Assembly (NCBI RefSeq): GCF_034347385.1
Contig: NZ_CP133777.1
Span: forward strand, 1,302,001 to 1,366,000
From: Actimicrobium sp. CCC2.4
GTDB lineage: Bacteria > Pseudomonadota > Gammaproteobacteria > Burkholderiales > Burkholderiaceae_D
Reading direction: 5' to 3'
DNA length: 64,000 nt
A model generated the notes under the pieces. That model ran no database searches, was not told where the DNA came from, and saw only the letters and a program-made list of their open reading frames with translations. The translations under genes and the position numbers were made by a program. This document shows positions 46,028 to 54,801 of this stretch, piece after piece (the stretch's first letter is position 1; each line of letters opens with the position of its first letter).

Positions 46028-47074
46028 ATGAAAATCACGAACAGGTTTGCCATTTTTGCCGTCGTTGTCGTCTCGTTGGCGGGCGCCGGCCAAGCGCTTG
46101 CTGCAGACTATCTCCTCAAACCGGGCAAGGAAGATCACAAGTGGTTGCTGCCAGCGAGCCCGGTCGCACCGGCAGACAACCAGGTGACGCCGGCGCGTAT
46201 CGAACTGGGCAAGGCACTGTTCTTCGATCCGCGCCTGTCGTCGGATGGCAACCTGTCCTGTGCCAGTTGCCACAGTCCGATGATGGGCTGGTCGGATGGT
46301 TTGCCGACCGCCAAGGGCAACAAGAGCAAGGTGCTCGGTCGCGCCACGCCAACCATCACCAATACTGCGTACAACACGCTGCAAATGTGGGACGGTCGCA
46401 AGTCCTCGCTGGAAGACCAGGCGCTCGGACCGATGGAATCGATGGACGAAATGGCGATGGACCTGACGGCGCTGTTCAAGTGGCTCAATGCTGAACCGAC
46501 TTACAAGGACATGTTTGCCCGGGCGTATCCCGGCGAGCCCATCGACCGGACCACCGTGGCCAAGGGCATCGCTTCATTCGAGCGCACCGTCACCAGCAGT
46601 AATTCGCCGTTTGATCGCTGGTTGCGGGGCGACGAAAAGGCCATGACACGGCAGCAAATCATTGGTTTCCGCTTGTTCAGTGACGCCGGCAAAGGCAATT
46701 GCATCGCCTGTCACCACGCTCCGAACTTTACCGACGGCGGCTTTCATCACATCGGCCTGGCCGCGCATGACAAGGTCAATCCGGACGTCGGTCGCTATGC
46801 GATCAAGCCGGTGGCAGCGATGAAGGGCGCATTCAAGACACCGACCCTGCGCGATATCAGCCTGACCGCACCGTATTTTCATGATGGTTCGGCACGCACA
46901 CTGGCCGAGGTGATGGCGCATTACAACGCCGGCGGCGTCAGCAAGAACAATCTGTCGCCGAACATGAAGCCGCTGGCGCTCAGTCCGGAAGAGGCTAGTG
47001 CGATCGTCGCTTTCATGCAGGCGCTGACTACGCCGGCGCAACCCTTCGTGCTGCCGCAACTGCCATTTAACTGA
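46028..47074 (+). CDS. di-heme cytochrome c peroxidase, exported
   Basis: The 348-residue protein has a signal peptide (KITNRFAIFAVVVVSLAGAGQALAAD) and two CxxCH heme sites, CASCH and CIACH, plus the MauG/CCP pattern RIELGKALFFDPRLSSDGNLSC and the C-terminal FKTPTLRDISLTAPYFHDGSARTLAEV. It reduces hydrogen peroxide in the periplasm using electrons from cytochrome c. Start ATG 46028 is used for the signal peptide; ATG 46016 is in frame. It heads a redox operon. Confidence 0.9.
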   Translation: MKITNRFAIFAVVVVSLAGAGQALAADYLLKPGKEDHKWLLPASPVAPADNQVTPARIELGKALFFDPRLSSDGNLSCASCHSPMMGWSDGLPTAKGNKSKVLGRATPTITNTAYNTLQMWDGRKSSLEDQALGPMESMDEMAMDLTALFKWLNAEPTYKDMFARAYPGEPIDRTTVAKGIASFERTVTSSNSPFDRWLRGDEKAMTRQQIIGFRLFSDAGKGNCIACHHAPNFTDGGFHHIGLAAHDKVNPDVGRYAIKPVAAMKGAFKTPTLRDISLTAPYFHDGSARTLAEVMAHYNAGGVSKNNLSPNMKPLALSPEEASAIVAFMQALTTPAQPFVLPQLPFN

Positions 47075-47089
47075 CAAGGCAGGTGCCAG

Positions 47090-47986
47090 ATGTTGATCCG
47101 GCGGCCTGCCGCAATCTGTTCGAGCGAGATCACGGCGGAATCCGTGTATCTGGCACGCCGGCGCTTTTTGCGTCAGGCCGGCTTGCTCGGAATAGCCGGT
47201 GTCGGTTTTGGCAGCAGCCAGGCCGAAGCGCTGTCCGAACCGCTCACTTCCTGGGATGACATCACCCGCTACAATAATTTTTACGAGTATTCGAGCGATA
47301 AGCGTGCGGTGGCGACGCTGGCACAAAATCTGGCACCGCGACCGTGGACCATCAGCATCGAAGGCGAGGTGGCACAGCCCCGGATCATCGATATCGACCA
47401 GTTGCTGCGGCAGTTTGCGCCGCAGCAGCGCATCTGCCGCTTGCGCTGTATCGAAGGCTGGTCGATGGTCATTCCGTGGGATGGCATTGCGTTGTCTGCC
47501 CTGCTGGCGGCGGCGCAACCGACCACGAATGCGCGCTTCGTCAAGTTCGTCAGCCTGCAGGATCCCGCTCGTTTTTATGGCCAGCGCAGATCGACGCTAG
47601 CGTGGCCCTATACCGAAGGACTGACGCTGGCCGAGGCGATGCATCCGCTCACCTTGCTGGCCACCGGTTTGTACGGCAAGCCCTTGCCGAATCAGAATGG
47701 CGCACCGTTGCGCCTGGTGGTGCCCTGGAAATATGGCTTCAAGAGCATCAAGTCCATCGTCACGATACGTCTGCAGTACGAGCAACCGCAGACCACCTGG
47801 CCGCAGGCATCGTCCGACTACGGATTTTTTGCCAATGTGGATCCGCGTGCAGCATACGGACGCGGATCGCAATCCCGTGAAACCCGCATCGGCGAACTGC
47901 ACAAGCGCCCCACGCTGCCGTTCAACGGCTATGCCAGCGACGTTGCTTATCTGTATCCGCGACATGATGGCTATGCCTACCGATAA
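47090..47986 (+). CDS. msrP: protein-methionine-sulfoxide reductase, molybdenum subunit
   Basis: The 298-residue protein has a Tat signal (ARRRFLRQAGLLGIAGVGFGSSQ) and the sulfite-oxidase-like Moco fold of YedY/MsrP: DITRYNNFYEYSSDK, the Mo-ligand Cys in CRLRCIEGWSMVIPWDG, and VVPWKYGFKSIKSI. MsrP repairs oxidised methionine in periplasmic proteins. It lies 15 bases after the peroxidase gene. Confidence 0.93.
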   Translation: MLIRRPAAICSSEITAESVYLARRRFLRQAGLLGIAGVGFGSSQAEALSEPLTSWDDITRYNNFYEYSSDKRAVATLAQNLAPRPWTISIEGEVAQPRIIDIDQLLRQFAPQQRICRLRCIEGWSMVIPWDGIALSALLAAAQPTTNARFVKFVSLQDPARFYGQRRSTLAWPYTEGLTLAEAMHPLTLLATGLYGKPLPNQNGAPLRLVVPWKYGFKSIKSIVTIRLQYEQPQTTWPQASSDYGFFANVDPRAAYGRGSQSRETRIGELHKRPTLPFNGYASDVAYLYPRHDGYAYR

Positions 47987-48710
47987 CCTGCCGACGCGGT
48001 TATTGCGTGCCGCCAATTGGGCACCACTGCCTGTGATGTTTTTTGCGAGCGTGCTGCTGGCCTTGCCGGCGGCCTCGTTGGCCACACGGATGATGCTTGG
48101 CCGGCTGGGTGTGAATCCGGCCGAAATCCTGCTGCGCCAGCCCGGCAGCTGGAGCCTGGAATTGCTGCTGCTGGTGCTGTCCGTCGGCCCGCTGCGGCAG
48201 GCACTCGTCATGCTGTCGTGCTGGCACCGTGCGCCGTTTGGCAAGCGTCTGTCCGACTGGAACTGGCTGGTGCGCTTGCGCCGTCCGATCGGCTTGGCGG
48301 CGTTTTTTTATGCATTGCTGCATGTATCGGTGTATGCGCTGCTCGACCTCGATGGCGACTGGCAGGAGTGGCTCAATGATCTGCGCGACAAGCGCCACAT
48401 CGCGGCCGGCACGGCCAGCCTGCTGCTGCTGGTGCCGCTGGCGCTGACCTCGACGGCGGCAGCCGTGCGTCTGCTCAAGCGCTACTGGAAACGGCTGCAC
48501 CTACTGGTTTATCCGGCGGCGCTATTGGCGCTGCTGCACTTCGTTTTGCTGTCCAAACCCGGCGTGGTCGCGCCGTTGGTGCACGCTGTCCTGCTGGCAG
48601 GTTTGCTGTGCTGCAGTGGCTGGCAACGACTCTTTCGGAGTCATCCATTGATGCAAGCCGATGGCAGCGTACCGGAACGCTCCGGTACCCCACCGGCGGC
48701 ATCGTCCTGA
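47964..48710 (+). CDS. msrQ: MsrQ, heme-binding membrane subunit
   Basis: The 248-residue protein has about six membrane segments and the MsrQ layout (NPAEILLRQPGSWSLELLLLVLSVGPLRQ, LRRPIGLAAFFYALLHVSVYALLDLDGDW, RYWKRLHLLVYPAALLALLHFVLLSKPG), with conserved heme His residues in ALLHVS, RLHLL and ALLHFV. It passes quinol electrons to MsrP. The ATG at 47964 overlaps the msrP end by 23 bases; 47967 and 47973 are in-frame alternatives. Confidence 0.9.
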   Translation: MMAMPTDNLPTRLLRAANWAPLPVMFFASVLLALPAASLATRMMLGRLGVNPAEILLRQPGSWSLELLLLVLSVGPLRQALVMLSCWHRAPFGKRLSDWNWLVRLRRPIGLAAFFYALLHVSVYALLDLDGDWQEWLNDLRDKRHIAAGTASLLLLVPLALTSTAAAVRLLKRYWKRLHLLVYPAALLALLHFVLLSKPGVVAPLVHAVLLAGLLCCSGWQRLFRSHPLMQADGSVPERSGTPPAASS

Positions 48711-48736
48711 AGTATTTACTTTCACCGGGAGTCACC

Positions 48737-49063
48737 ATGCTGCATCCGTCCATCAACATCCTGCCCCTGCTGTTGCCTTTATTGCTGGTCTTGCCGGCAC
48801 AAGCAAAAGACTTCACGGTCACGCAAAAGGATAAAAAATTCAGCCAGACCAAGCTCGAGGTCAAAGTCGGCGACGTCGTCAATTTCAAGAATGAAGACCC
48901 GTTTGCCCATAATATTTTTTCGTTGTCCGATATCAAGACCTTTGACCTGGGCTCGTATCCGCAAGGCCAGTCCAAGTCGGTCGCATTCGACAAGCCCGGC
49001 ACAGTCGAGATCGAATGCTCGGTCCATCCCGACATGAAGCTCATTGTCGAGGTCAAAAAATGA
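48737..49063 (+). CDS. small cupredoxin (plastocyanin-like), exported
   Basis: The 108-residue protein has a signal peptide (LPLLLPLLLVLPAQAKD) and a blue-copper fold: VKVGDVVNFKNEDPFAHNIFS with the first His ligand, then VEIECSVHPDMKLIV with Cys, His and Met. It is likely a periplasmic electron carrier. CCGGGAGTCACC precedes the ATG. Confidence 0.87.
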   Translation: MLHPSINILPLLLPLLLVLPAQAKDFTVTQKDKKFSQTKLEVKVGDVVNFKNEDPFAHNIFSLSDIKTFDLGSYPQGQSKSVAFDKPGTVEIECSVHPDMKLIVEVKK

Positions 49064-49446
49064 GCCCGGGCCGTGTTGCGCTGGCGAGTGTGCTGTTGCT
49101 GCCTGTCATGGCCCGTGCAGCCGCCCCTGACTACCCTGTCAAAGACACCCCGGAAGCAGCCATCCATCGCGGCAGCGTGGTGTTCCAGCACTACTGCATC
49201 CTGTGCCACGGTGCCAAGGGCGATGGCACGGGCAGGGCCGCCAGGTTATACGACCCGAAACCGGCCAATCTGGTCCTGAGCAACAAAAATGACCACTACA
49301 AGGAACTGATCATCCGCATGGGCGGCAAGGCGATGGGGCGCTCCGAATTCATGCCGTCCTGGGGCAACGAGCTCACTGACGAGCAGATTGCCGACGTCGT
49401 CGCCCACTTGCGCAGCATCCGCTCACCTGCTGTTGTCATGCCGTGA
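49060..49446 (+). CDS. class I cytochrome c, exported
   Basis: The 128-residue protein has a signal (GRVALASVLLLPVMARAAA), one heme motif CILCH with GAKGDGTGRAARLYDPKPANL, and a distal Met in SEFMPSWGNELTDEQIADVVAHLRS. ATG 49060 overlaps the cupredoxin stop (ATGA). The pair probably supplies electrons to the peroxidase or MsrPQ. Confidence 0.88.
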   Translation: MSPGRVALASVLLLPVMARAAAPDYPVKDTPEAAIHRGSVVFQHYCILCHGAKGDGTGRAARLYDPKPANLVLSNKNDHYKELIIRMGGKAMGRSEFMPSWGNELTDEQIADVVAHLRSIRSPAVVMP

Positions 49447-49498
49447 CAGGGCGGGCACACCGATTGTTGTGCGGCCTGCGTGCCGTCTGGAGGACGCA

Positions 49499-51118
49499 AT
49501 GCTGACCTGTATCGGCAACATGAAAATCCGCACCAGGTTATATGCCGGCTTTGGTGCCATCGTCATTGCACTCATCGCACTGGTGGGCATTTCCTATGAC
49601 AGTTCCTCCCGGCTGGCCCGCGCCAACAGCCTCAATGTGACCTCATATGAAACGCAGGAACAGATGCATGCGCTGCTTGAAAGTCTGGCCAATATCCAGA
49701 CGGGTGCGCGCGGTTATGCACTGACCGGCGATGACATGTTCCTGGCGCCGCTGCAGGCCGGCAAAATCACGTTTAACGAGCGCATGGAAAAAGCCCGGGC
49801 ACTCGTGCGCGGCCACGGGCAGCAGACAGCGCGTCTCGATACGTTGGCCGTTGAGCAAAAAAAATGGCTGTAGGCCGCGATCGAGCCGGTCCTGAAGATG
49901 CGTCGTGGCGTGACCGCAGGCGTGATTCAGCTCGAATCGCTGGTGCAGTTCGAGCAGGGCGGCCGGGGGGAGCGCTCGATGACGACGATGCGCGGCATGC
50001 TCGATGAAATCAATGCCACTGAAACTGCCCTGCTGCTGCAGCGTGCCGGCGATGTCGCGACGTTCGAGCGACTGGCGCTGCGGGTGCTGGTCGGTGGCGG
50101 GATCGTGGCAGCACTGCTCGCCGGTGCGGTCGCGATGCTGATGATCCGCAATATCGTGCAACCGTTATTGAAAGCGGTGCGGGTCGCCGAAATGGTCGCC
50201 GCCGGCGACCTCACCAGCCGGATCGAAGTGCGTTCCGGCGACGAGACCGGACAGCTGCTGGCGGCTCTGAAACTGATGAACGATAGCCTGGCGGGCATCG
50301 TCGGACAAATCCGCGACGGCACGGCGACGATTGCGGCGGCTTCGGACCAGATTACGACCGGTAACCTGGCGCTGGCGGAACGCACCGGACAACAAGTGGA
50401 CACGCTGAAAAAAACCGCCTCGTCGATGGAGCAGATGACGGCCACGGTCCGGCAAAATGCCGCGCATGCCAGTCAGGCAGAGGCGCTGGCGACATCGGCG
50501 TCCGAAGTCGCCCGCAAAGGCGGTATTGCGGTGATGGAAGTGGTGCAGACGATGGCGTCGATCCGCACTTCGGCGCAAAAAATCAACGACATCATCAGCG
50601 TCATTGACGGTATCGCTTTCCAGACCAACATCCTCGCACTCAATGCCGCCGTCGAAGCGGCGCGGGCCGGCGAGCAGGGGCGCGGGTTTGCTGTGGTGGC
50701 AACCGAAGTGCGCAGTCTGGCGCAACGCTCGGCCAGTGCCGCAAGGGAAATCAAGGTGCTGATCGCCAATTCGACCGAGCAGGTGGCAGCAGGCAGCAAG
50801 CTAGTGCGCAATGCCGGCGCGACCATGGAAGATATCGTCGCCAGCGTCAGGCAGGTCGGCGACATCATCGGCGACATCAATCAGGCCGGCCGCGAACAAA
50901 GCATCGGGATCGGGCTGATCAATCAGGCCATCGTCGAGATGGATCAGGCTACCCGCAAGAATGCGGAACTGGTGCATGACGCTGCCGCAGAAGCGCAGGC
51001 CTTGCAGGAACAGGCGCGCCGCCAGGAACAATTGATGAGCGCCTTTCAGCTCGGACCGGCTCCGGCTCAGGGCAACGCCCGTCGCACCCTGAATGACGAC
51101 GACAGCGTCCGCAGTTGA
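49499..51118 (+). pseudogene. methyl-accepting chemotaxis protein interrupted by one in-frame amber codon
   Basis: The reading frame encodes an MCP: a membrane segment (LYAGFGAIVIALIALVGISYDS), a CHASE3-like periplasmic part (ESLANIQTGARGYALTGDDMFLAPLQAG), a second membrane segment, HAMP, and a complete signalling hairpin with [61 protein letters not shown] at codon 125 (49871-49873) follows EQKKWL, and the frame continues without any shift to 51118. CAG to TAG is the simplest change. ATG 49499 follows TCTGGAGGACGCA. The gene is either a recent pseudogene or is read through. Confidence 0.85.
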
Positions 51119-51262
51119 CGCGCGCTTGCTTGATCATTCTCAACGCCCGGGGCGGTGCCCGTCTCTAAGATGGTTTGTCGAATTGCCGGCCACTCGCATG
51201 GTCTTCCTTGAATGCCGGAGTCACGGCAGTTGACGTCCCTTAACTTTTTTACGAGGTGCATC

Positions 51263-51463
51263 ATGCCAATCGATCTCTCCAAGGTCACACGTGAAGAACT
51301 GATGACCATCCATAGCGAGGTGCTGCGCAATATCGCATTGCAGACCAAAGAAGACCTCGCCAAGGACATCACCGCCGCCGGCCACGACTCCCACGGCAGC
51401 AACCATTCCAACAACAAGATCGTCGATTTGCAGAGCCAGGTTTCCGAGATATTGCGACGCTGA
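51263..51463 (+). CDS. candidate RiPP precursor peptide, 66 residues
   Basis: The peptide opens with an amphipathic leader (MPIDLSKVTREELMTIHSEV), has an interior His/Ser/Asn-rich segment at about residues 41-52 (GHDSHGSNHSNN), and ends with a helical follower (IVDLQSQVSEILRR). It directly precedes a radical SAM/SPASM maturase and an HExxH modification gene, the standard arrangement of RiPP clusters. ACGAGGTGCATC precedes ATG 51263. It has no signal peptide and I recognise no named family. Precursor status is inferred from context and composition. Confidence 0.72.
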   Translation: MPIDLSKVTREELMTIHSEVLRNIALQTKEDLAKDITAAGHDSHGSNHSNNKIVDLQSQVSEILRR

Positions 51464-51479
51464 TCCGGCGCATGGCAGG

Positions 51480-51500
51480 GTGCCGGTAATCGGCCGGCAC
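51480..51500 (+). terminator. attenuator-like hairpin between precursor and maturase
   Basis: GTGCCGG (51480-51486) and CCGGCAC (51494-51500) form a 7-bp GC-rich stem 17 bases after the precursor stop; the T tract that follows is weak (TGTCTTTG). It could lower maturase expression relative to precursor. Confidence 0.45.
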
Positions 51501-51588
51501 TGTCTTTGAGCTGGCACGGCACGGAATCGGCAGCTGGTCCGGTGGACCGGTTTGAACAGCGGCAAGCGGGAGCAGTGGGAGGCGTGGC

Positions 51589-52899
51589 ATGGATACGCAA
51601 CGGGCAGGCAAAGAATCGGGGGGCGCGCGCGCTCCTGCAGGTGACGACTATCCTGGCATGCCGGAGGCAATCGCCCCCGTCGTCACTGCCTGCAACCACC
51701 GTGCGCCGGAGCATGCGGTGGTCAATCAGGTCATCCTCAAAATCGTCCAGCGCTGCAACCTTGATTGCACGTACTGCTATGTCTACAACCGCGGCGACGA
51801 TTCCTGGAAGTCGCGACCGCCCGTCATTTCCGAGCGCGTGCTGCTCCGCCTGGCCGAGCGGATCAATGAACATTGCCGTCGCCATGCGCTATCGAGTTTT
51901 ACGATCGAGCTGCACGGCGGCGAACCGCTGCTGATCGGCAAACGCAAGATGCAGGCGCTGCTGACCTTGCTGCGCTCCCGCATCGATGCCGCACATGTGC
52001 GCTTCACGATGCAGACCAACGGCTTGCTGCTGGACCCCGCCTGGATCGATTTGCTGGCGCAACATCAGGTCTCGTTCGGCATCAGCCTCGACGGACCGCC
52101 GGCGCTGGCCGACCGGTATCGCATTCAACGCAAGGACCGTTCCGGTTCGACACAACAACTGCTCGACATCATTGCGCAACTGCGTAGCGAGGGACCGCTG
52201 TTCGACCAGCTTTTTGGCGGCTGCCTGTGCGTGGTCAATCCTGATATCGACGGTGGCGAACTGGTCGACTGGTTTGTCGCGCAGGGTGTCGATGCCTTCG
52301 ATTTTTTGCTGCCGGACGGGAATCGATTGAACCCGCCGCAAGGCTGGACCGGTGTCGCACCGTACCGCCGTTTCCTGTTGTCGGCCTTCGAGCGCTGGCA
52401 TGCACTCGGGGCAAGCGCACCACGCATTCGCAAGTTTGAACTGATGATGTCCGGGCTATTGGGTGGCAAGGTTTTTCTGGATGCGCTGGGGGGCGATTTG
52501 CGTTTGCTGTGCGTCCTCGAATCCGACGGCTCTATCGGTGTCAGCGACGTCACGCGCATCTGCGGCGGCGAGTACGCCAACGATGTCCTGAACATCTTCG
52601 ATCACGCACTCGACGAACATGTGCGGCGCTATCGTATCGACGAGGTGCAGCAGGTCTGTGGCACCTGCCGCGCCTGTCCGCACCTGGCCAGTTGCGGCGG
52701 TGGTTATTTGCCGCATCGTTTCAATGGCATCCATTTTGCCAATCCATCGATCTATTGCGAGGCGCTGTACGCGGTGTCGGCACGGATGACGCAGCTGTTG
52801 CACGAGCACTTGCCGGCCGGAATGCTTGCCGATATGGCGACACCTGCATTGCCGGCGTCATCGGCTGCGTCACGGGTCGCCTCCGGAGCAACGCGATGA
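51589..52899 (+). CDS. radical SAM/SPASM peptide maturase, FxsB-like
   Basis: The 436-residue protein has the [4Fe-4S]-AdoMet motif C56xxxC60xxC63 (RCNLDCTYCYVYN), the HGGEPLLIG and GISLDGPPALAD segments, and a C-terminal SPASM region with VCGTCRACPHLASCGGGYLPHRF and FANPSIYCEAL. This CGGGYLPHR pattern is typical of cyclophane-forming peptide maturases. It most likely cross-links or modifies the peptide at 51263-51463. ATG 51589 follows GGGAGGCGTGGC. Confidence 0.85.
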   Translation: MDTQRAGKESGGARAPAGDDYPGMPEAIAPVVTACNHRAPEHAVVNQVILKIVQRCNLDCTYCYVYNRGDDSWKSRPPVISERVLLRLAERINEHCRRHALSSFTIELHGGEPLLIGKRKMQALLTLLRSRIDAAHVRFTMQTNGLLLDPAWIDLLAQHQVSFGISLDGPPALADRYRIQRKDRSGSTQQLLDIIAQLRSEGPLFDQLFGGCLCVVNPDIDGGELVDWFVAQGVDAFDFLLPDGNRLNPPQGWTGVAPYRRFLLSAFERWHALGASAPRIRKFELMMSGLLGGKVFLDALGGDLRLLCVLESDGSIGVSDVTRICGGEYANDVLNIFDHALDEHVRRYRIDEVQQVCGTCRACPHLASCGGGYLPHRFNGIHFANPSIYCEALYAVSARMTQLLHEHLPAGMLADMATPALPASSAASRVASGATR

Positions 52900-54086
52900 C
52901 CAGTTGGGTACGACAGTTCAGCTTGCCGTGCCCGGGGTCCGGCGAAGCGGTCTTCGATACCATCGTCACCTCGCACGGGGTTGCCGTAGCCACCGGATTG
53001 CTGGAGCGCCATGCCGATGACATTGCCAGCGCCAGTGACGGCCTGGTCGATTTCCTGCGCAGCTGGATCGCGGATCCGCAGGTCTCGACCGTGGCCTGGG
53101 ATAGCGCGTTCGGACGGGCGCACCTGGCTCTCAAGGAGGGGCGGCACGATGCTTCAGGTGCGCTCGATGCCGCCGTGCGGATCGGCTTGCGGCTGGTGGC
53201 CAGCGGACAGCCGGGACGCTGGAGTGCGCAAATGGCGCCGGCCTCGATACAGCTCGATGAGCGCATCATCGATGACGTCGAACAGATCGAAGTGCATGTC
53301 GACGCAGTCAGCTGGGATGCCGGTTGCCGGCTCTGCCTTCGGCTTACCGATGGCAGTGCGCTACTGTGGCGACGCGATGGCAATCACTGGGCCGGCGACG
53401 GCGGTAGCCGGCTGGCATCAGTCGGCCGCTCGCGTCCGATTTACCTGCTGCCGCGCCAGGCCTTGCCGGGCGATGCGCGCAGCGATGAAATTTTTCGTCA
53501 ATGCCAGCCGGTCGACAGTATTACCCCATCAATGGCCCGCTCGTTCGAGGATGGCATGACGGTACTGCAGCACAACGTGCCCGATTATTTGCCCTGGGTC
53601 GAACGGGTGCTCAATGGCATCGTCGTGTGCCCGCTGCAGGCACCTTACCGGCTTGTCAGCGGTAGCTGGGAAGATGTGCCCGGTTTCGTTCACATGTCGA
53701 GTCCGCATGGTGGTATCGATATCGCCGAGATCCTCGTCCATGAATGTGCGCATCAGTACTTTTACATGCTGCAGCGTGTCGGCGCGCTCGATGATGCGTC
53801 CGACAGCGCACTGTACTGGTCACCGCCCATTCGCAAGAATCGCCCACTCAGCCGCATCCTGATGGCCTACCACGCGCTGGCCAACGTGCAACTGCTCTAT
53901 CACGCGGTGCGCAGCAATACGGCCAATCCTTCGCAGGACATTCGCTACGTCGCGCTCAACGAGCCCGACTTGCAAGCGGCAATCCGCGCGCTGGACGCGC
54001 CGTTGCGCGACAACCCGGCACTGACGCCGCTGGGTCGTGCGCTGTACATGCCGCTGGCAGAGCGCCTCGCCGCGTTGGTGCACTGA
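52896..54086 (+). CDS. HExxH-motif peptide-modification protein
   Basis: The 396-residue protein is of the type annotated as HEXXH motif-containing peptide-modification proteins, with ILVHECAHQYFYML giving His282, Glu283 and His286. The N-terminal half contains the family's helical and beta regions (DVEQIEVHVDAVSWDAG; SFEDGMTVLQHNVPDYLPWVERVLNGIVVCPL). Such proteins accompany FxsB-type maturases; some are reported as 2-oxoglutarate-dependent peptide hydroxylases, though I cannot confirm this member's activity. ATG 52896 overlaps the maturase stop (ATGA). Confidence 0.78.
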   Translation: MTSWVRQFSLPCPGSGEAVFDTIVTSHGVAVATGLLERHADDIASASDGLVDFLRSWIADPQVSTVAWDSAFGRAHLALKEGRHDASGALDAAVRIGLRLVASGQPGRWSAQMAPASIQLDERIIDDVEQIEVHVDAVSWDAGCRLCLRLTDGSALLWRRDGNHWAGDGGSRLASVGRSRPIYLLPRQALPGDARSDEIFRQCQPVDSITPSMARSFEDGMTVLQHNVPDYLPWVERVLNGIVVCPLQAPYRLVSGSWEDVPGFVHMSSPHGGIDIAEILVHECAHQYFYMLQRVGALDDASDSALYWSPPIRKNRPLSRILMAYHALANVQLLYHAVRSNTANPSQDIRYVALNEPDLQAAIRALDAPLRDNPALTPLGRALYMPLAERLAALVH

Positions 54087-54791
54087 ATGAAGCTGCAGAT
54101 GGCAGGGGGTACAAAACGCTCCGCTGAACAGGATTTTTCAGCGGCATCTTCGCTTCCATCGATGCTGTCGTGGGATCTCTGGCGGCCGGCCGAGACCTGC
54201 TACCTGCACGATGCCGGTGGGATTCATGGCACCGGACACGCGGGCAGGATGCTGGTGTGGTCCAGTGTGATTGGCGGCTGGATGCGGCAGCAGGGGATTG
54301 CGGTCGATCTCGATGTCGTGCGCTGGTCCGCCGTGTTGCATGACGTGCGCCGGCTTCATGACGGACATGATCCGCTGCATGGTGCACGCTGCGGTGCGTG
54401 GATTAGCGAAGGCGGGTTCGCCGCCAGGTACGGCCTGCGCGCCAACGTCCTCAATGCCCGCCAACTGGAGCAGATTGCTTACTGCTGCACCTGGCATGTG
54501 CCGCCTGATCAGGCGGTACCGGCGATGACGCCGGAGCTGATATGCCTCAAGGATGCGGATGCACTGGACCGGGTCCGGCTAGGCGGACTGGACCGGCGGT
54601 TCTTGCGCACCGGCATCGCGGCGGCGCTGGTGCATCAGGCGCAATTTCTGTGCGATACCAGCGAACTGCAGGCCGGTTTTCGGGATGACCAGTGGGATGC
54701 CGTCCGTCTGGCGGCGCAGCGAATGGGTGTGTGGTCCCGGCCGGACGACGTGCGCCCGTCCGCCGGCCGGTGGCATTTTTTTGCGACCTGA
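54087..54791 (+). CDS. HD-domain (metal phosphohydrolase-like) protein
   Basis: The 234-residue protein has the HD metal ligands in order: GTGHAGRMLVWSSV (His), SAVLHDVRRLHDGHDPLHG (His-Asp), TWHVP (His) and LKDADALDRVRLGG (Asp). The ligands look complete. Its ATG directly follows the HExxH stop, so it belongs to the cluster. HD proteins hydrolyse phosphate or nucleotide esters; the substrate here is not known. Confidence 0.72.
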   Translation: MKLQMAGGTKRSAEQDFSAASSLPSMLSWDLWRPAETCYLHDAGGIHGTGHAGRMLVWSSVIGGWMRQQGIAVDLDVVRWSAVLHDVRRLHDGHDPLHGARCGAWISEGGFAARYGLRANVLNARQLEQIAYCCTWHVPPDQAVPAMTPELICLKDADALDRVRLGGLDRRFLRTGIAAALVHQAQFLCDTSELQAGFRDDQWDAVRLAAQRMGVWSRPDDVRPSAGRWHFFAT

Positions 54792-54801
54792 GAACGCCGC
54801 C

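Noticed and set aside
51589-52899. Radical SAM gene as an anaerobic sulfatase-maturase
   Set aside because: The SPASM relatives include anSME, but no sulfatase is nearby, while a small precursor and an HExxH gene are adjacent, and the CGGGYLPHR pattern fits peptide maturases.
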